64,000 bases of DNA from Sceloporus undulatus. Taxonomy: Eukaryota; Chordata; Lepidosauria; Squamata; Phrynosomatidae. The position numbers were made by a program, and so were the translations under genes. This document shows, piece by piece, positions 11,301 to 25,700 of this stretch. The notes beneath the pieces were generated by a model. That model ran no database searches. It saw only the letters and a program-made list of their open reading frames with translations, and was not told the DNA's origin. The stretch spans positions 120,677,273 through 120,741,272 of the forward strand of contig NC_056527.1 in NCBI RefSeq assembly GCF_019175285.1, read 5' to 3'. Every line of letters begins with the position of its first letter. The first letter of the stretch is position 1.

Positions 11301-14300
11301 TTGTTAAATGGCAACCGAGTTTTTCATTTGTGCCCCCCCCCCCCATATAATGAGGTTCATAGGGAAAAAAATAAAAAAAAAAGAAATTGGTGAATTTGGT
11401 TGATATTCTGTAACACTTTGGACAAATCTAGGGTAATTTCTTTGGCCTGAATTTTTTTTTTGGTGGAGGGAGATCATGGACTTTTGGGGACTGCAAAAGA
11501 GGATTTGTAAGGTGCAAATGGTGTTTACATTCTAAGATGCTTCTTTGGGTTTTCATTGATGCCTAGGATTGATTTCCTTGCAATACAAGAAGCAGCTCAG
11601 AGAGAGTGGTTTTCAATGGGCAAAAGGAGAGGAATGGGTTAAAGCCCCCCCTTCATGCTGTGATCCGATTATTCTCATCTCTGCCCCTCCAGTGGCTGCT
11701 ATTTGCATGCCTTTAAAAGATTCATCTCCCACACAAAAATGCCTTTAATGCCATGCCTGATTTTGCCCTTTGACTTTCAGATGCATGCCTGGTGGAGGCT
11801 GGGGTGACCATGACCACCTCCCTTTGTATGAATCCTGAACACTGTTTGAGCTGTTTTGCAGGCAGCTAACACTGCATCCACACTGGAGAGATAACCTGGT
11901 TTCGCACCACTTTAACTGCCCTGGCTCAAAGCTATGGGAGTTGGAGTATGTTGTGGGGCCTTCCTTCCTTAAGCTCCGCTCTGCTCTGGGCCCCACAACA
12001 TACTCCAACTCCCATAGCCTTGAGCCAGGGAAGTTAAAGTGGTGCCAAACCAGGTTATTCCTCCAGTGTGGATGCACCCTTAACCTCCACCTTTGCTGCT
12101 GCTTTCCTTGCTTCTGCTCCTCTTTGGTCTCCCTGGTCCATCTGCAGCCCTGGCTGGCCTTTGTCTCTTCCTGGATTTAGGGGAAAGGGCTAGTTTTAGG
12201 AAGCTTTGTGTCCTCCTGGCTGGAAAAAGGGAAGAGGACCAAATGGGATTATTTCCCCAGCCTTCAAAGCAGAAGGAAAGCAGGAAGGAAGTGAGTCATG
12301 TGAAGGGAAAGGAAAACCGTCAAGACGCGATGCCTTCCGGAATAGGTCTTGTCGAGTGAAAACTTCCCTTCCCTCTCCCAGTCTCTCTGGATCCTTTCTA
12401 AAACATCTCCAAAGGGTGAATGCATCCTGATGTGAGACCATCCTCATATTCTCATGCCGTGGGGATCCAACTCTGGAAATTATTCATCCTTGCATTTGAG
12501 AGCAAAATAATTGAAGATTCACATCTCTGGCAGGTGGCAATCCAAAGCCCGCGCAACCCCAGTTCTTGGGCTTGCACAGTCTTGAATAGGAATCCACCGT
12601 GGTGCAAGCTCTGAGAAAACCCATCTGCCTCTTTCAGATGAATTATCCTGGTCCCCAAGAGGAGTCCAGTCTCTAACCACTACGCCAGACTGCTGTCCCT
12701 TCGAGTCCTTTTCTCTTTTAATGAGTAGCCTTGCTTTCTTCTGTCAACTTGGTTTCACTCTCATGAAGCATCCTGCAAAGGCAGTCTACCTGAATGAAAC
12801 CAGTTCTCTGGGGCTGAATATAGAACGGAGCTGTTTGTTTGCTAGTTTAAAACATTTATTAGCTGCACCGAAGCGGAAGCTCTCAGGATGGCATTTGGAA
12901 ATAAACCAGTCAAATGCAATAAAAAGGCTTAGTAAGAAAGCACTTCTTTGAAACATGAGGCTGCAGTATCTTTCCAGTCTGATATAAAGCCCACCGATTT
13001 AAAAGTATTGACCAATAAAAAAAGTAATCAGTTGGGTCCTATAGGAAACCAATGGGAAAAAATTGTTGGTGTCTAGTTCCAACTGCGTAAGAGTACTTTA
13101 TTATTTAGAAACAGACAGTTTTGTGTAGTAGTGGCTTGAGTTTTGGACTCCAGAGAACAGGGTTCGAATTCATGTTCAGCCTTGGAAACCACTAGGAGAA
13201 GTCACACTCTCTCAGCCAGAGAAGAAGACCATCGTAGCACAATGCCTCTGGATAAATCTTGCCAAGGAAACCTCACATAGGGTCGCCTTAGGGTTGCCAT
13301 ATGTCAGAAACTTTTCTGGTTTATGGCAAGACAAAGGTGGCCCTATCACAATGTTTTCTTGGCAAGATTTGTCCAGAGAGTGTTTGCTCTTAGTTTCCTC
13401 TAAGGTTGAGAAAGTGTGACTTGCACAGCGTCACCCAATGGGTTTCCATGACTGAAGAGGGATTCGAACCCTGATCTTCTGGACTCCTGGCGCAATGCTC
13501 AAAACCACTGCACCACGCTGGCTCTCCAGCTAAAACACTATGTGGACCAAAACTTTAAAAAGCATTGTACGATTCTGACTTCGGTGCTCAGTTGTATGGC
13601 TTTGCTCTTTAGGGTCATTTCCAGCTCTTTCATAGCTGCCCTCCTTGTTCCTAGTCTTCTTCTGATTTTTGTGGATCGGTTCCTTTAAAGTTGGGACTAA
13701 AGTGCAGAACGGACTCACAGCCCCACAGACATGGCAGCCCCTACTATGAGGATGATACTTACGAACATCTCAGGCACAAGAGAGCAGGACTGGTGTCTGT
13801 CCTTTCTGTCTGCAGTTCTCTTTAGCACTGTTTTAAGTGCCTTGGCTCAAGGCTATGGAATTCTGGGAGTTGGAGTTTGTTTTGGGCCCAACCTCACAAC
13901 ATACTCCAACTCCCAGAATCCCACAGCCATGAGCCAGAAAAGAGTTAAAGTGGTGCCAAACTGGGTTGTTCTTCCAGTGTGGATGCAGCCTGGGTCATTG
14001 CCTGACCCTCTCCTGATGGTGCATGCTTTGCACACATGCTCCTCACCAAGGATTTGACAGGCCCTGTGACCATTCAGTAACGCTCACTGCTCCCCTTGCC
14101 AGAGCACTAATGCTCCAAACATCTCCGAACAATCCTTGGACTTCCTTTAGGATCCCACAGGCATTGGCTGGAATTTGAGCTTTCTTGGCTTGGGCACCGG
14201 AGGGACCAAGCTGAGTATTTGACAACCCCGGTCTTCCAGCCAGTCTATTGCTGCCTATTAATAATTTTATTACCTTTAGAGTAATGTTAAGTCCTCCCAG

Positions 14301-17300
14301 CAGTCCTTTTAACGATCTGTCTGCGCACAGAGTCTCACAGTCGAAGTACTAACAAGGGACAGGAGGGGATAAATTAGGGATGCTCTTTTCGTATTCTTCC
14401 AGAGTTCCTATTGTAGTCTCCTTGGTACAAGGAAAAGCAAGGGTTTCTGTGCCGCTCTTGAGAATTGTTCGCACTTTGCAAAGTCTTTTATGGATTATTC
14501 TGCACAGAAATGGGTTTGGTTTTTCTGTGGGGGGAAAAACCTAATGCATCTACTTCTTTGAAAACTACCCAAAGAGTGTGAATCTCTGCAATAGAAGCAT
14601 CAGAAGGCAGCAATCTAGAGGCAACTGGACTCCAAGGCAGCATCCAGAAACTGGGATCCCAGCCTGGGATTTTGGGCACCGCTGTGTTTTTCGAGGGCTT
14701 GGCAGGGAAGTGGGAAATGTTGCGGGGTTCAGCTGTGTGCTGTGACTTCTCCACCCAACGGAGTTGCGTTATGGCACACGCGGAGCATGTTTCAGGCAGC
14801 AGATAGGTCTCAACCCATCCAAACCAGTCATTAAACATTGCACAGCTGGCATGGGATCCATGCCCCAAGGGTGCTTGCACTTCCCCGCGCATTTGCTTAT
14901 GAGCCGGTGCCATGGAATTCAAGGGGACTTTTGCTATACTATATTTAGGATTGGGCATCCAGAATCCTGTTACGAATCTCTGCTCCGTAGCATCCTCTCT
15001 TTGACGTGAGAGTAGAGCTGTTGAAGTCTTCCCAGGGGGTTCAAAGGCCATCTGTGACTGCTCACTTGGTTTCTTTTATTCACACACACACACATATATA
15101 TATTCTGTTGCTTGCACACATCAGAAAGCAATGCCCTATTCCACAGTGAGCCATTTCTGTGACAGATTAGGTAACCATTTCTTCATTGTCTTTTTCTTTC
15201 TTTCTCTGCACATAACAATTTCAGATGTTGTTTCTGACAAGCACCATGCGTTTCCCTCCTGAAGAGCTACGTAATTTTTTAAAAAGGAAGCAATGTATAA
15301 TTCCAAGATTAATCAGGCAATTGCGTTCCATATCACAAGACAGGGAAGGAGAGATGTTGGCTGAATTTCGGGTGAAACCCTTTCCTCCTCCATCTAAGAG
15401 GCTATCTTTGCGCACGTTTCGTTGGCAGTGGCTGGAAGGACATCTGTCCACTCCACAAAGACCAGTCGCCACCAGATGGCCCCCGATGCTTTCCTTCCAG
15501 TTAATTAGCTGTCTCTTTTGCTTCTGGGCAGATGAGGAAAGGAAGCGGCCATGGAGGCAAGGAACAAGCCACAGGCAACAATGGTGCGCACAGTCAGCCA
15601 TGACGCCTCATTGGGAGTGACGTTCTGGCCCTTGGCACAATGGAAGTCCCTACATTTTGCTCAGGGAGGTTAGAAGGGACATTGTTGGCAGTTGGTGGAA
15701 TGTTCAATCTGCGCCAGGATTTTATTCCAGTGGAGATGTCCATGAGTCCTACCCCAAATATAGATCCAGTGCCTTAAATTTCAGGATACAACCCAGAGCA
15801 GATCCATCACCCCAATGACATGGAAGCCACCACTGGGGACAAGGGGTATGTATCTTATGTGCCCAGGTGGTGCTCTTTTGGCTGCATAAATATTGGCCAT
15901 AGGAGAATGGAGACATGTGTGAGGAGCCACTAAGGAATAAGGACTGTGTGATGGAATGGGACATCTTGACTTCTTTCCTACCTCTCTGAGGAAAGAGGAA
16001 GGTGGGATGAGCTTTGGTGGATGCATCTTTGTGTATGTGATTGTGAGGTTGTGAGAAAGTTGGGGCTTTTCTGCAGGGGTTTCCTTTAGGCTATGGCAAA
16101 GGAACCCTTGGACATCCTTGCCTCCCTGGTTCTGGCCTTCTCTTTCTTGTCTTCAGTGGAAGTGTAGAAGTCTTCAGGGCATGGAGCTGGCTGTTGTTAC
16201 TGTTGTTGTTGCTGTTGCTGGTCAAGCGGAAGGGATGTTGATTGTTTATTTGGTTCTCTGTGGTCAACTGTTGAGTGTATGGCACTCGATGCCTGAAGGG
16301 AGCATTGGGGAGGGAAAGCACTACCTTTGCAGCCCTCTCTGTGTAGTTCCCTTTTCTCAGTGGGAAGTGATCCAGAAGACAACTGTTTCTTACAGAAACT
16401 GGGGGCAGGTGGGTGACCCCCAGTTACTCCACTTCTGACTTAGCAGGGTAGTAAGGGCAGACAGTCCTTTCCCCAATAGTAGCCCTCATCTTCATCTTAG
16501 TAGTCGCCCCCTAAAGGCACCAGGTCCCATCTGATCTTGGAAGCTAAGCAAGGTCATCCCTGGTTAATACTTAGATGGGAGACCACAAGTGAAGAATACC
16601 AGACGCTGTTAGGTTCTGTTTCGGAGGAAGGAATTGGCAAAACCACCTCTGAGTATTTCTTGCCTAAGAAAACTACATGAAATTCATGGGTTGTCATAAG
16701 TCAACAAGCAGCTTGAGGGCACATAGACACAGAGAGTTGTATAACACCTATTAGTAGGCGTTAATACTTCTGTTAGTGATGCCACAGCTAGTAGTACTAC
16801 TGCTACTCAGTGGTGGCTGGTTATTCCCATGGGCCTGTTTTGACTTCAGGATTCAGCACTATTAAAAATCCCTACAAAGCTATCCAAAACCTTGAGTAGA
16901 TTCACATCTCCATGACATGGGAGGGACCAATCATCCTGAGTAGGTAGCAGTACAACTACTGCTACTGCTACTAGTAGTAGTAGTAGTATCAGTGCTATGC
17001 TGACTACTCCTAATTTGGAAAGTGTGGGCTCTCCTCGCTTGCCTTCCCCTGCGATGACAAACTTGTTTTCCTTTCTCATGGTATTGAGAGCCATCTGGAT
17101 GCTAAACCTGGCACTTGAGGGACACTCGGTTGTCATGGAAATCGGCAAAAACACAATAAAATATTTAAATAAGAAAAAGTGTTGTCGCTGGGGAGTGATT
17201 CCTTTTCTTGAGGGGAAAATATCTGGCGTATTAAGTTTCTCAGCTTGGCGTGAGGCCTTTTTCTGCACTGGAGCCGGGCGATAAATATAACTTGGCGCAC

Positions 17301-20300
17301 TTTGTCCGTCAAAAACCCCAGCGCTTCAGGAAGAGCCATAGCTTTGGCTGACCTTTCCAAAGGGATAAACTGCCCCCGGCAGCTGGTTTGGGGTGTCACA
17401 GAAAGGCAGCAAAAGGGTTGTTTTGTGTCTTGTTGTGGTATTTTTCCTTCAAGGGTGAGAAATGCACGCATGGCTTCTTCCGCCTTAGGCATCGAAACAA
17501 CTATGGCTAGCCTTAGGGACCGTCTTGGCCTCTCCGCCTGACTTCTCTCCTCCAGAAGAAGAGGATGCTTTACAAACAAAAGGACATAGTTTACTTTCCC
17601 AGCTCCGACTGGTAATCCGCTGCCACTATATCCTAAAATATCCCTTCCTTTGCTGCTTTGACAAAGCCCCGGAGAGCCAGGCCAAATAAACAGGTGTGGC
17701 TGAACAAATAAATTATATCAAACAATGTGTAACGTCAACAAACTGACTGAAACCGTGTTCCTGTACATGCAGGGCTCCCGTTTCTCATTCTTTATACATC
17801 TCAAGAAATGGCTTTGGAGACATTCCTACTCCAAATCTGTGCCTATTCTGCCCTGGATGTGGGAACCATGTGCCCCTTGGGCCAGAGGTGACCCTTTGGG
17901 GACCTGGTGTGGCCATCCAGACATCCACTGACCTCCCAAAAGCCCCTCCTGCAATTTATGGCAGCCCCAAAATGTCAGTCTTGGTTGGAATAAAATGTTG
18001 AAATGCTTTCTTAATAGAGTCCATCCATGATGTGTCTCGCGATGTGTCCAAAGTACGACAGCCTCAGTTTAGTCGTCTTGGATCCCAGGGAGATTTTTGC
18101 CTCAATTTGTTCCAGGGCCCATTTGTTTGTCTTTTTGGCTGTCCATGGCATCCACAACACTCTTCCCCAGCCCCACATCCCAGATAAATTGATTTTATTC
18201 CTCTCCGCTTTCTTTATTACCCGGCTCTCACATCCGTACGTAACGATAAGGAAGGTCATGGCTTAGGCGGTTCTAACTTTGGTTCTGTGGTATATCTTTA
18301 CTCTTTATGACCTTTTCTGGTTCTTTCCTGGCTGCCCTCCTCATTCTTAGCCTTCTTCTGATTTCTTGAACGCAATCTCCGTTCTGATCGATGTTTGATC
18401 CAAGGTTTGGGAACTCTTTTGCTGTTTTGATTTCCTCATTGTCTGGGTTGAATCTGTGCAGATCCTCCGTGGTCCTTATTTTTGTTTTCCTCATGTTCAG
18501 CAGTAAGCCTGTCTCTGCACTTTCTTCCTTGATCTTCCTTAGTAGTTGTTCTAGGTCTGTGGTTCTAGGTTTTCTGCTAGTATTATGGGGTCATGTGCAT
18601 ATCTAAGATGGCTGGTATTCCTTCCTCCTGTTTTCACTCCTCCTCCTCCTTTGTCCAAGCCTCCTCTTCGTATAATATTTCCTGTATATAAGTTGAACAT
18701 ATTGGGTGAAAGGACACAGCCTTGCTTGACCCCTTTGCCAATTGCAGACTTGGCAGTTTGTCTCACATGGCAAAAGGCCCAGATAAAACAAGCTATCTAA
18801 AATGCTGAGCTTCATAGCATCAGAGTTGGAAGGGACCACAGGGGCCTTCTAACCCCTTTCTGCCATGCAGGAATACACAACCAAAGCACCCCCAAAATTG
18901 TCCATCTAGGCTCTGCTTAAAGACCTCCATCGAAGGAGACTCCGCCATCCTTTGAGGCACATTAATACCTTGGACAGCTCCTTGAAAATTTGGGCTACAC
19001 ATGCAACACAAAGTTGGTTAAAGTGGTGTAAAACTGCATTAATTCTGTAGTGTAGCAGCAACCTGAAGCAGAGGTTCTAAGACATGGGAGGAATATGTAA
19101 TTTCAGGGTGGATGGAGCTAACCGCCAGCCAAGAAGCGCACAGACTTCGGAGCCGGTTTGCAGAAGCTGGAATACAAAAAGCAAAAGCAGAAAACGAAAC
19201 GGGCATCTTGGCTGTGCATAGGAATGATGCAGGGAGATTTATGAGGTTGTCAGATGTTGTCCTCAGGAAAAAACCCAGAGCCCAGATGTTTTGAGGTGTA
19301 GAAAACAATGGATAATTAACAAGATGGATTAGCTGTGAGCTGCTGATAAAGGGCAGAATGAGCCACAATGTCTTGATCCCAGTTTGTGTGTGTGTGTGTT
19401 TCTCCATTGGCTCACCACTTCCAGTGCCCGAGGCTAGCTTTGCACACAAGCGCAACGCATCACGCACACCGTGATTTTGCAAGAGCAACATGAACTCCTG
19501 CCAATCAAGCCGATGTGCTAACTTGGTTAGCAAAAGCGAGGCAAGCGTTCGGCTGAGGCTGGCCAATGTTACCAAGAAGCGTTTTCCATGTCTGTCTTGT
19601 TAAAAACATATGCTCTTGGCATCACTTCAGGGCCGGGGCAGGGAAGGACAGCTAATGGTTGCCAGAGTTGCAGCTCCTCTGCTAAATGTCTCCTCGTCTG
19701 TAAAGTAATTTCGCTGGTGCAGTTCTGCAGACCCTGGGATTTTGCTGGGATCCAGATATCTGGACAGAGTAGGGAGGAATAAGAAGATGTGATTGCAAGA
19801 GAAGGGGGAAAAGAAGACAAGAAAAGGGTCTTGAGTGGGGTGCGTGAATAATAGGGTTTTATAGAAATTAATTAATTGATTGATTAATTAATTATACAGC
19901 TGTTTTGTTTTGTTCTCTCCCAAATTCAAGGGAGTGATAAAGGGCTGGGAAGATCAAAGTCAGCTTCATTCTGGTATGACTTCTATTGCAAGCACTTCAT
20001 CCCATTGGTGTCTTGCACATGTATACACTTCTCTTCAAAGCAGCTGGATGTTCAATGCACAATGTCTGTATTTGGTTCAGGTTCACAGAATGGGAGATGT
20101 ATGTTCATCTTGCAGATGCATCTGGTTGTGCATTTGGCTACACATTTGGTTGTGGATTTGGCCAGGCATTTGGATAAGCAATGTTGGCATTCAACACAAG
20201 GGTCATCTAACAAGACCATTATGCCACAAGTGCATCTATACTGTAGAAATAATGCAGTTTGACACCTCTTTAAGTGCGTCAGGTTCTTCCTATGGAATCC

Positions 20301-22676
20301 TGGGACTTGTAGTTGTGTGAGGTCTNNNNNNNNNNTTAGCCTTGTCTGGATACAGCAATGTTTTCCTGACCCAAATGCCCACTGCTTGGCAAAATAGGGG
20401 CATACCAAGAAAATGCCATTGCGCCACCCTCCAACCAGTTGCTATCACCCTCCCTCCCAGATCTCTCTGTAAGACTCTGGGTAGAACTTTATGCTCTGCC
20501 AGCTTCCGATTGCATCGTAGCCTCACATATTATTCATGGTTTCTTAATTTGCACCTATATATAGAAATCAGCAAATGCAATTTTAATGGCGCTCCTGTGT
20601 GTTTGTGGCTGGCGGTGCATAACTGACCATGCTAATGGGATAAGTCTCCTGCTCTTTAAAACCGTTGAGACATCGCTTTAACTGTCATGGCTCCATCTTC
20701 TGGGATCCTGGGATTTGTAGTTTGTTGTGGCACCAGAGCGCTCCGACAGAGAAGGTGAAATAGCTCACAAAACTAGTGAATATCTCAGTTAGTGGGAAAT
20801 CTCAGATAATAGCAAATCCTACATTTCTGGTGGACATTGGTCATAGGGTTGCGCTGGAGGACCTCCAGATTCCTAGAGAGACCATGTTTATTTGGAGGCG
20901 GTTAGCAAAAAATGTGGGGACTGACCCCTGGTACTTGCCTTCAGTTCTCCTTTCTAAAAATTAAGTGGAATTCCTTTATCACATCTGATATTATTTGGTC
21001 TGAATTCTCTTTGGGAAACCCTGGGTCTGAATTTAAAATATAGTGGCCCAGCTCTATGTTTCCTTCTTCGGTTTTATCTCATCATGCAGAGATAAATGGG
21101 GAAGACCTCATCCCCATTCCACCTTTAAGCAAGGCAACCTGTGGCCCTTGAGAACCTGCTGGGCTGCAACTAACATTATCCCCATCCTGACTGGGGCTGA
21201 TGGGAGTTGCCACTGATCTCATCTCAGTAAGATGGAGAAGACAGAAAGAAGCCTTGTCTTCACTCCTTAAAAGTAGAGGTGGGCTACTTATGCTCTCCCT
21301 GCTGCTGGTCTCCAATTCCTATTATCCTTGGTAATGCTAATTGTGTTCATGGGAAGTGCAGTCCAAATATATATGAAGCGCCACAAGTTGCCCAGCTCTT
21401 GGGAGATCCCTCTTATCTATTCCAGTGTCTTGCTGCTTCATTTTGCCCCTCTCTTTCCCTCTCTCTGTTACAGATACATGGCCATTATCCACCCGTTGCG
21501 ACCCAGACTATCAGCAACAGCCACCAAAGTCATCATCTTCATCATCTGGGCCTTCGCTTTGCTGTTGTCGTTTCCGCAAGGCTACTATGCAACAACAGCC
21601 GACCTGCCCGGGCGCGTCGTATGCTTCGTGGAATGGCCAGAAAACTCCACCAAGGTCTATGAAATAACGTGAGTCTGGGCTTTTTAATAGTCAATGCATT
21701 GTAGTATTGTGAGATATTTCACCTTCCCCATCAGAGAGTTGCAGTTCTCAGAATGCCACAGCACTGAGCCATGGCAGCGAAAGTGGTGTCAATCTGGATT
21801 ACTTCTGCAGTGTGGATGTAGCCTGAGGGGTCCCTCGGGGCTTGGTTCTGTCCTCTTGATTCAGTGGGGCTATTCTACCCAGAATGAACAACAGAAACAA
21901 AACCATTATTATTTGCAGCTCTTCAGGTGGCAATGGCCAAGATCCTGCATTGTTTCAGCGCAGCATAAATATTTGTGGAGCCATGTTGTAACAGCATTAT
22001 GCAATCTCCATCCTGAATACTGTACTACTATAGTGCATTGTATCAGGAACAGTGAATGAACATAGCAGTTGCCCCATTGCACAATGTGCAATGTGAACAT
22101 AATGGTCATCCCAATGCACCATATGCAATGTGAACATAATGGTCATCCCAATGCACCATATGCAATGTGAACATAATGGTCATCCCAATGCACNNNNNNN
22201 NNNAATGTGCAGTGTGAACATAATGGTCATCCCAATGCACAATGTGCAATGTGCAGTGCACAGAGACAGTGTGCAGTATGGACTGTCACACAACTCTGGG
22301 TGCATCGTTGCACAACCACAATGATTTCACATGCAGAACTCTGCTCCTGTTACCACCAGTTGGATTACATTATACACTGTCCAAAAATTACACACTACAC
22401 ACTGTCCAAAAAACTCAGTCTGCATGCATAGTCCAGTTTCCGTCAGCATCACCGGCAGGATTATGGTTGTCGTTGTGGCGTGGCTGTTGTGTAGATTGTG
22501 TGACGAAACCTGACTCTGGGAGGCCAGAATGTCCTGTCCTTCTGCATGGAGGTTAAAAAAAGAAATTGTTCCTGTAAATGCTAATTGTGTAGTAAATTGT
22601 CTCCTGTCGAATATGGCCCTTTGTCTGCTGAGGTTGGCGTTGTAACCTTTGGCAGCTTAATCCAGTCCTTGGGAAT

Positions 22677-22717
<41 letters not shown>

Positions 22718-25700
22718 GCCACCAAGAGGACAAAATAGCTCCTGTTTGCAAAAAGATGGATCTATGCTTTGCCCCTAAGGGTTGTTCTGGATCATCCGAG
22801 ATGCCATCTGCTTCCATGAGTGATAACCTGTGCATGCAATGCATTTCCATACATGTCCTTTAAAGATGAGGTTGTGGTGGACAGTGAGTTCATCTCTGCA
22901 GTGACTCCTGTGTGTTTATGTGGATTCTAGGAGGCTTTTATGTTGGGTCTCTGCTGCAATGACAGCCATCAGGATCTGTAGCCAACTCTCCCCTAATGCG
23001 ATTTCCCCGTCTCCTTTGAAGTCCTTCTGGGAGGAAAGATAGTTGCTTTGATTAATGCCTTCAAGCTCCTTTTGTAGTCCTTTGGCTTCAGGTAATGCTG
23101 AGTCTTTCACAGCCTTGTTTGTCGGTGTGCGTTTCCTACAGCAAGGAAGCCTTGTAGAGGGAATCTGATAGAAACATCAGAGTTATCTGTTTCTCTGTGC
23201 CATCCAAGGGATAATGTTGCTCTCTGAGCATCCTACGTTCGGAAAATTTAGGACTGTATGGGATTCTTAAAAATGGCTCTTGGTGGCTCATGACTGAATC
23301 AACCCAGATAGGATTGTGTCTTCTCTTATAGCAGTGAATGTTTTTTCACAGTCAAAGGGGATTGCCAGACATTTTCTTCTCCCTCCGGGGATGTTGCTGC
23401 AAATTCTGTGATAAGTATCTTGATGTAAAGAAAACACTCCTTCACATTTTTCCAGATGTTCCTTAGGGACACTTTCACTGGGCTAACATTGGAGCGGATG
23501 CTGACATCTCTCTTCTCTGCACTGTTGCTGCCTATGGAGGTATGCATTGATTGTGAGACACCATCCTTGCGTTGAACAGCAAAGTTGTGCAAGCCCCTGC
23601 CATGGCCATAGGCACCACATCTGCACACAATGGCTCCCACTGCACAACTCTGCTTTTGCAACCTTGAACTGTATGCAGGTGTTTCACATCAGCAAAAAAT
23701 AAAGCCCAGCTACTTCCATGAGGGAAACTGTGTTGTTTTTGTGTGTCTTCAAATCATTCCAGCCCAAGGTGAACATATCATGGGGTTTTCTTAGCAAGAA
23801 AACGAACCTTGGGATTGCTGTGGATCATAAGTTGAACATTTCCTATACCTTGTTGGTGTTGGTGTTGCATGCCTTCAAATTGTTTCCTGACTTATGGTGA
23901 TCCTAAGGTGAACCTATCATGGGGTTTTCTTGGCAAGATGTGTTCAGAGGAGGTTTGCTATTGCCTTCCCCTGAGGCTGAGAGAGTGTGACTTGTCCTAA
24001 CTTACCCAGGGGGTTTCATGGCCGAGCTGGAAATCAAACCTTGGTTTCCAGAATCATAGTCTCACACACAAACAACTACACCAGACAACTGCCATCAAGT
24101 CAATAATTTATGAGGACCCTATGGACGAGAGACCTCCAAGTCATGCTAGCCTCAATTGCCCTGATCTGTAGATCATCCAGGGCAACCATGGCTTCCTTGG
24201 TTGAGTCCATCCATTTGGTGTATAGTCTTCCTTTTCCCCTGCTACTTCTACTTTGCCAAGCATGGCTGTCTTTTCTAATAAGGCATGTTTTCTCAAGATA
24301 TGGCCAAAACACAACGGCCCCAATTGAATCATCCTGGCTTCAGAGTTCAGGCCTGCTTTTCTCTAGGGCCCATTTGTTTGCCTTTTTAGCAGTTAAGGGT
24401 ATCCTCAGGCCTCTTCTCCAGCATCACATCTCAAATGGGTTGATGTTCTTCCTAGCCATTTTCTTCACTGTCCAGCTTTAGCAACCATACGTAGAAATAG
24501 GAAATACATTGGCATGGGCCAACTTAACTTTAGTATTCAATGATATGTATTTACTTCAGGGTCTTGTCTAATTACTTCAGTGCTGTCCTTCCAAGTCCTA
24601 GCTTTCTTCTGATTTCTTGACTGCAATTCCATTCTAATCAATGACTGGAAGGTATGGAAAATCTTCAACTATTTCAAAGGATTGGGTGGTCCTTGGGGGT
24701 CTCTTCAACTCTATGATTCTATGCGTCTAGGAATTCCACACATCCCTTGACCCCAAGATTTTCTTGCTGTAGTTTAATAATTGGAGGCCAGCATGGTTTA
24801 GGGATTTGAGCATTGGACTATGACTCTGGAGATGAGGATTTAATTCCCTAATTAGCCATGGAAACCCATTGGTCACACTCTCTCAGCCCCAGGAACCCTA
24901 TTATATGTTCCCCTTAGGAACATTGTAAGTCAGAAATGACTTGAAGGCACACAACAACAATGACAACCATTTAGTAATGGAGACATGACTAGTTCTTTGC
25001 TTTTGTTTGCTTTCTTCATCTTCTTTTCCCCTTACTGCCTCAAAGGCAATAGATGTTCTTTCTTCGTGCTTTCCTTCCTCTTTCCAAAGCATCCCATTTT
25101 GATGCACGCTGGCTTCTCTCCCGGGCAGACAATTGATGGCGATCATGATCCATCTTTCTCTGATTGGCAAACATTGCACTCATCCCCAATCTGATTATCA
25201 GCGTTCATTTCAGCATTTTAGGGAGTCCAGGGGCTGCATTTGAAATGTTTTAGAAGCCTTGCTTTTTTTATGAAGCGTGGGGATTGCACGCTTTGCAAAT
25301 GTCATGTTTTCTGAATTACTTGAGGTAGTGAAGCCTGACATGAGTAAAGAGACTGACTGATGGAGACAAGGGAGTGCTGCGGCATAACTATTAAATGAAT
25401 CTAATTTTTGTTGTTGCTGTTAAATAATTCATCAAGTCTATGGACATTTTCTCTAGTGAAGGAATGGGCAACCTGTGGCTTTCCAGATTCTATGGGACTA
25501 TTTCTAATTGTAGTCAGACAACTCCTCCTCCAGAAACTTTCCATTGGTGAAGTATTGCCTCTTTAGCCTTCTCTGTGCTCTCAATATATATATTAACTGT
25601 TTGTTGGGTTTTATGGGGCAAAATGGGGATGGAATGGATGACCCTTGGGGCACCTTTCAACTCTATGATTCTTTGGATCTGATTTCTATCCTCTGACTGC

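Noticed and set aside
16526-16613. A functional 5S rRNA gene
   Set aside because: The 5' part of 5S rRNA is missing and the sequence continues into a SINE body and Bov-B-like tail, so it is a retroposed SINE.
19039-19575. A 178-codon minus-strand frame in intron 1
   Set aside because: Contains a simple repeat and the MITE border, with no known motif.
21668-21674. Alternative assignment of the gene to TACR2, TACR3 or a fourth tachykinin receptor
   Set aside because: The third intracellular loop and the 96-residue tail are NK1-specific, and NK2 and NK3 differ clearly in both. A lineage-specific NK1-like paralogue cannot be wholly excluded without a tree.
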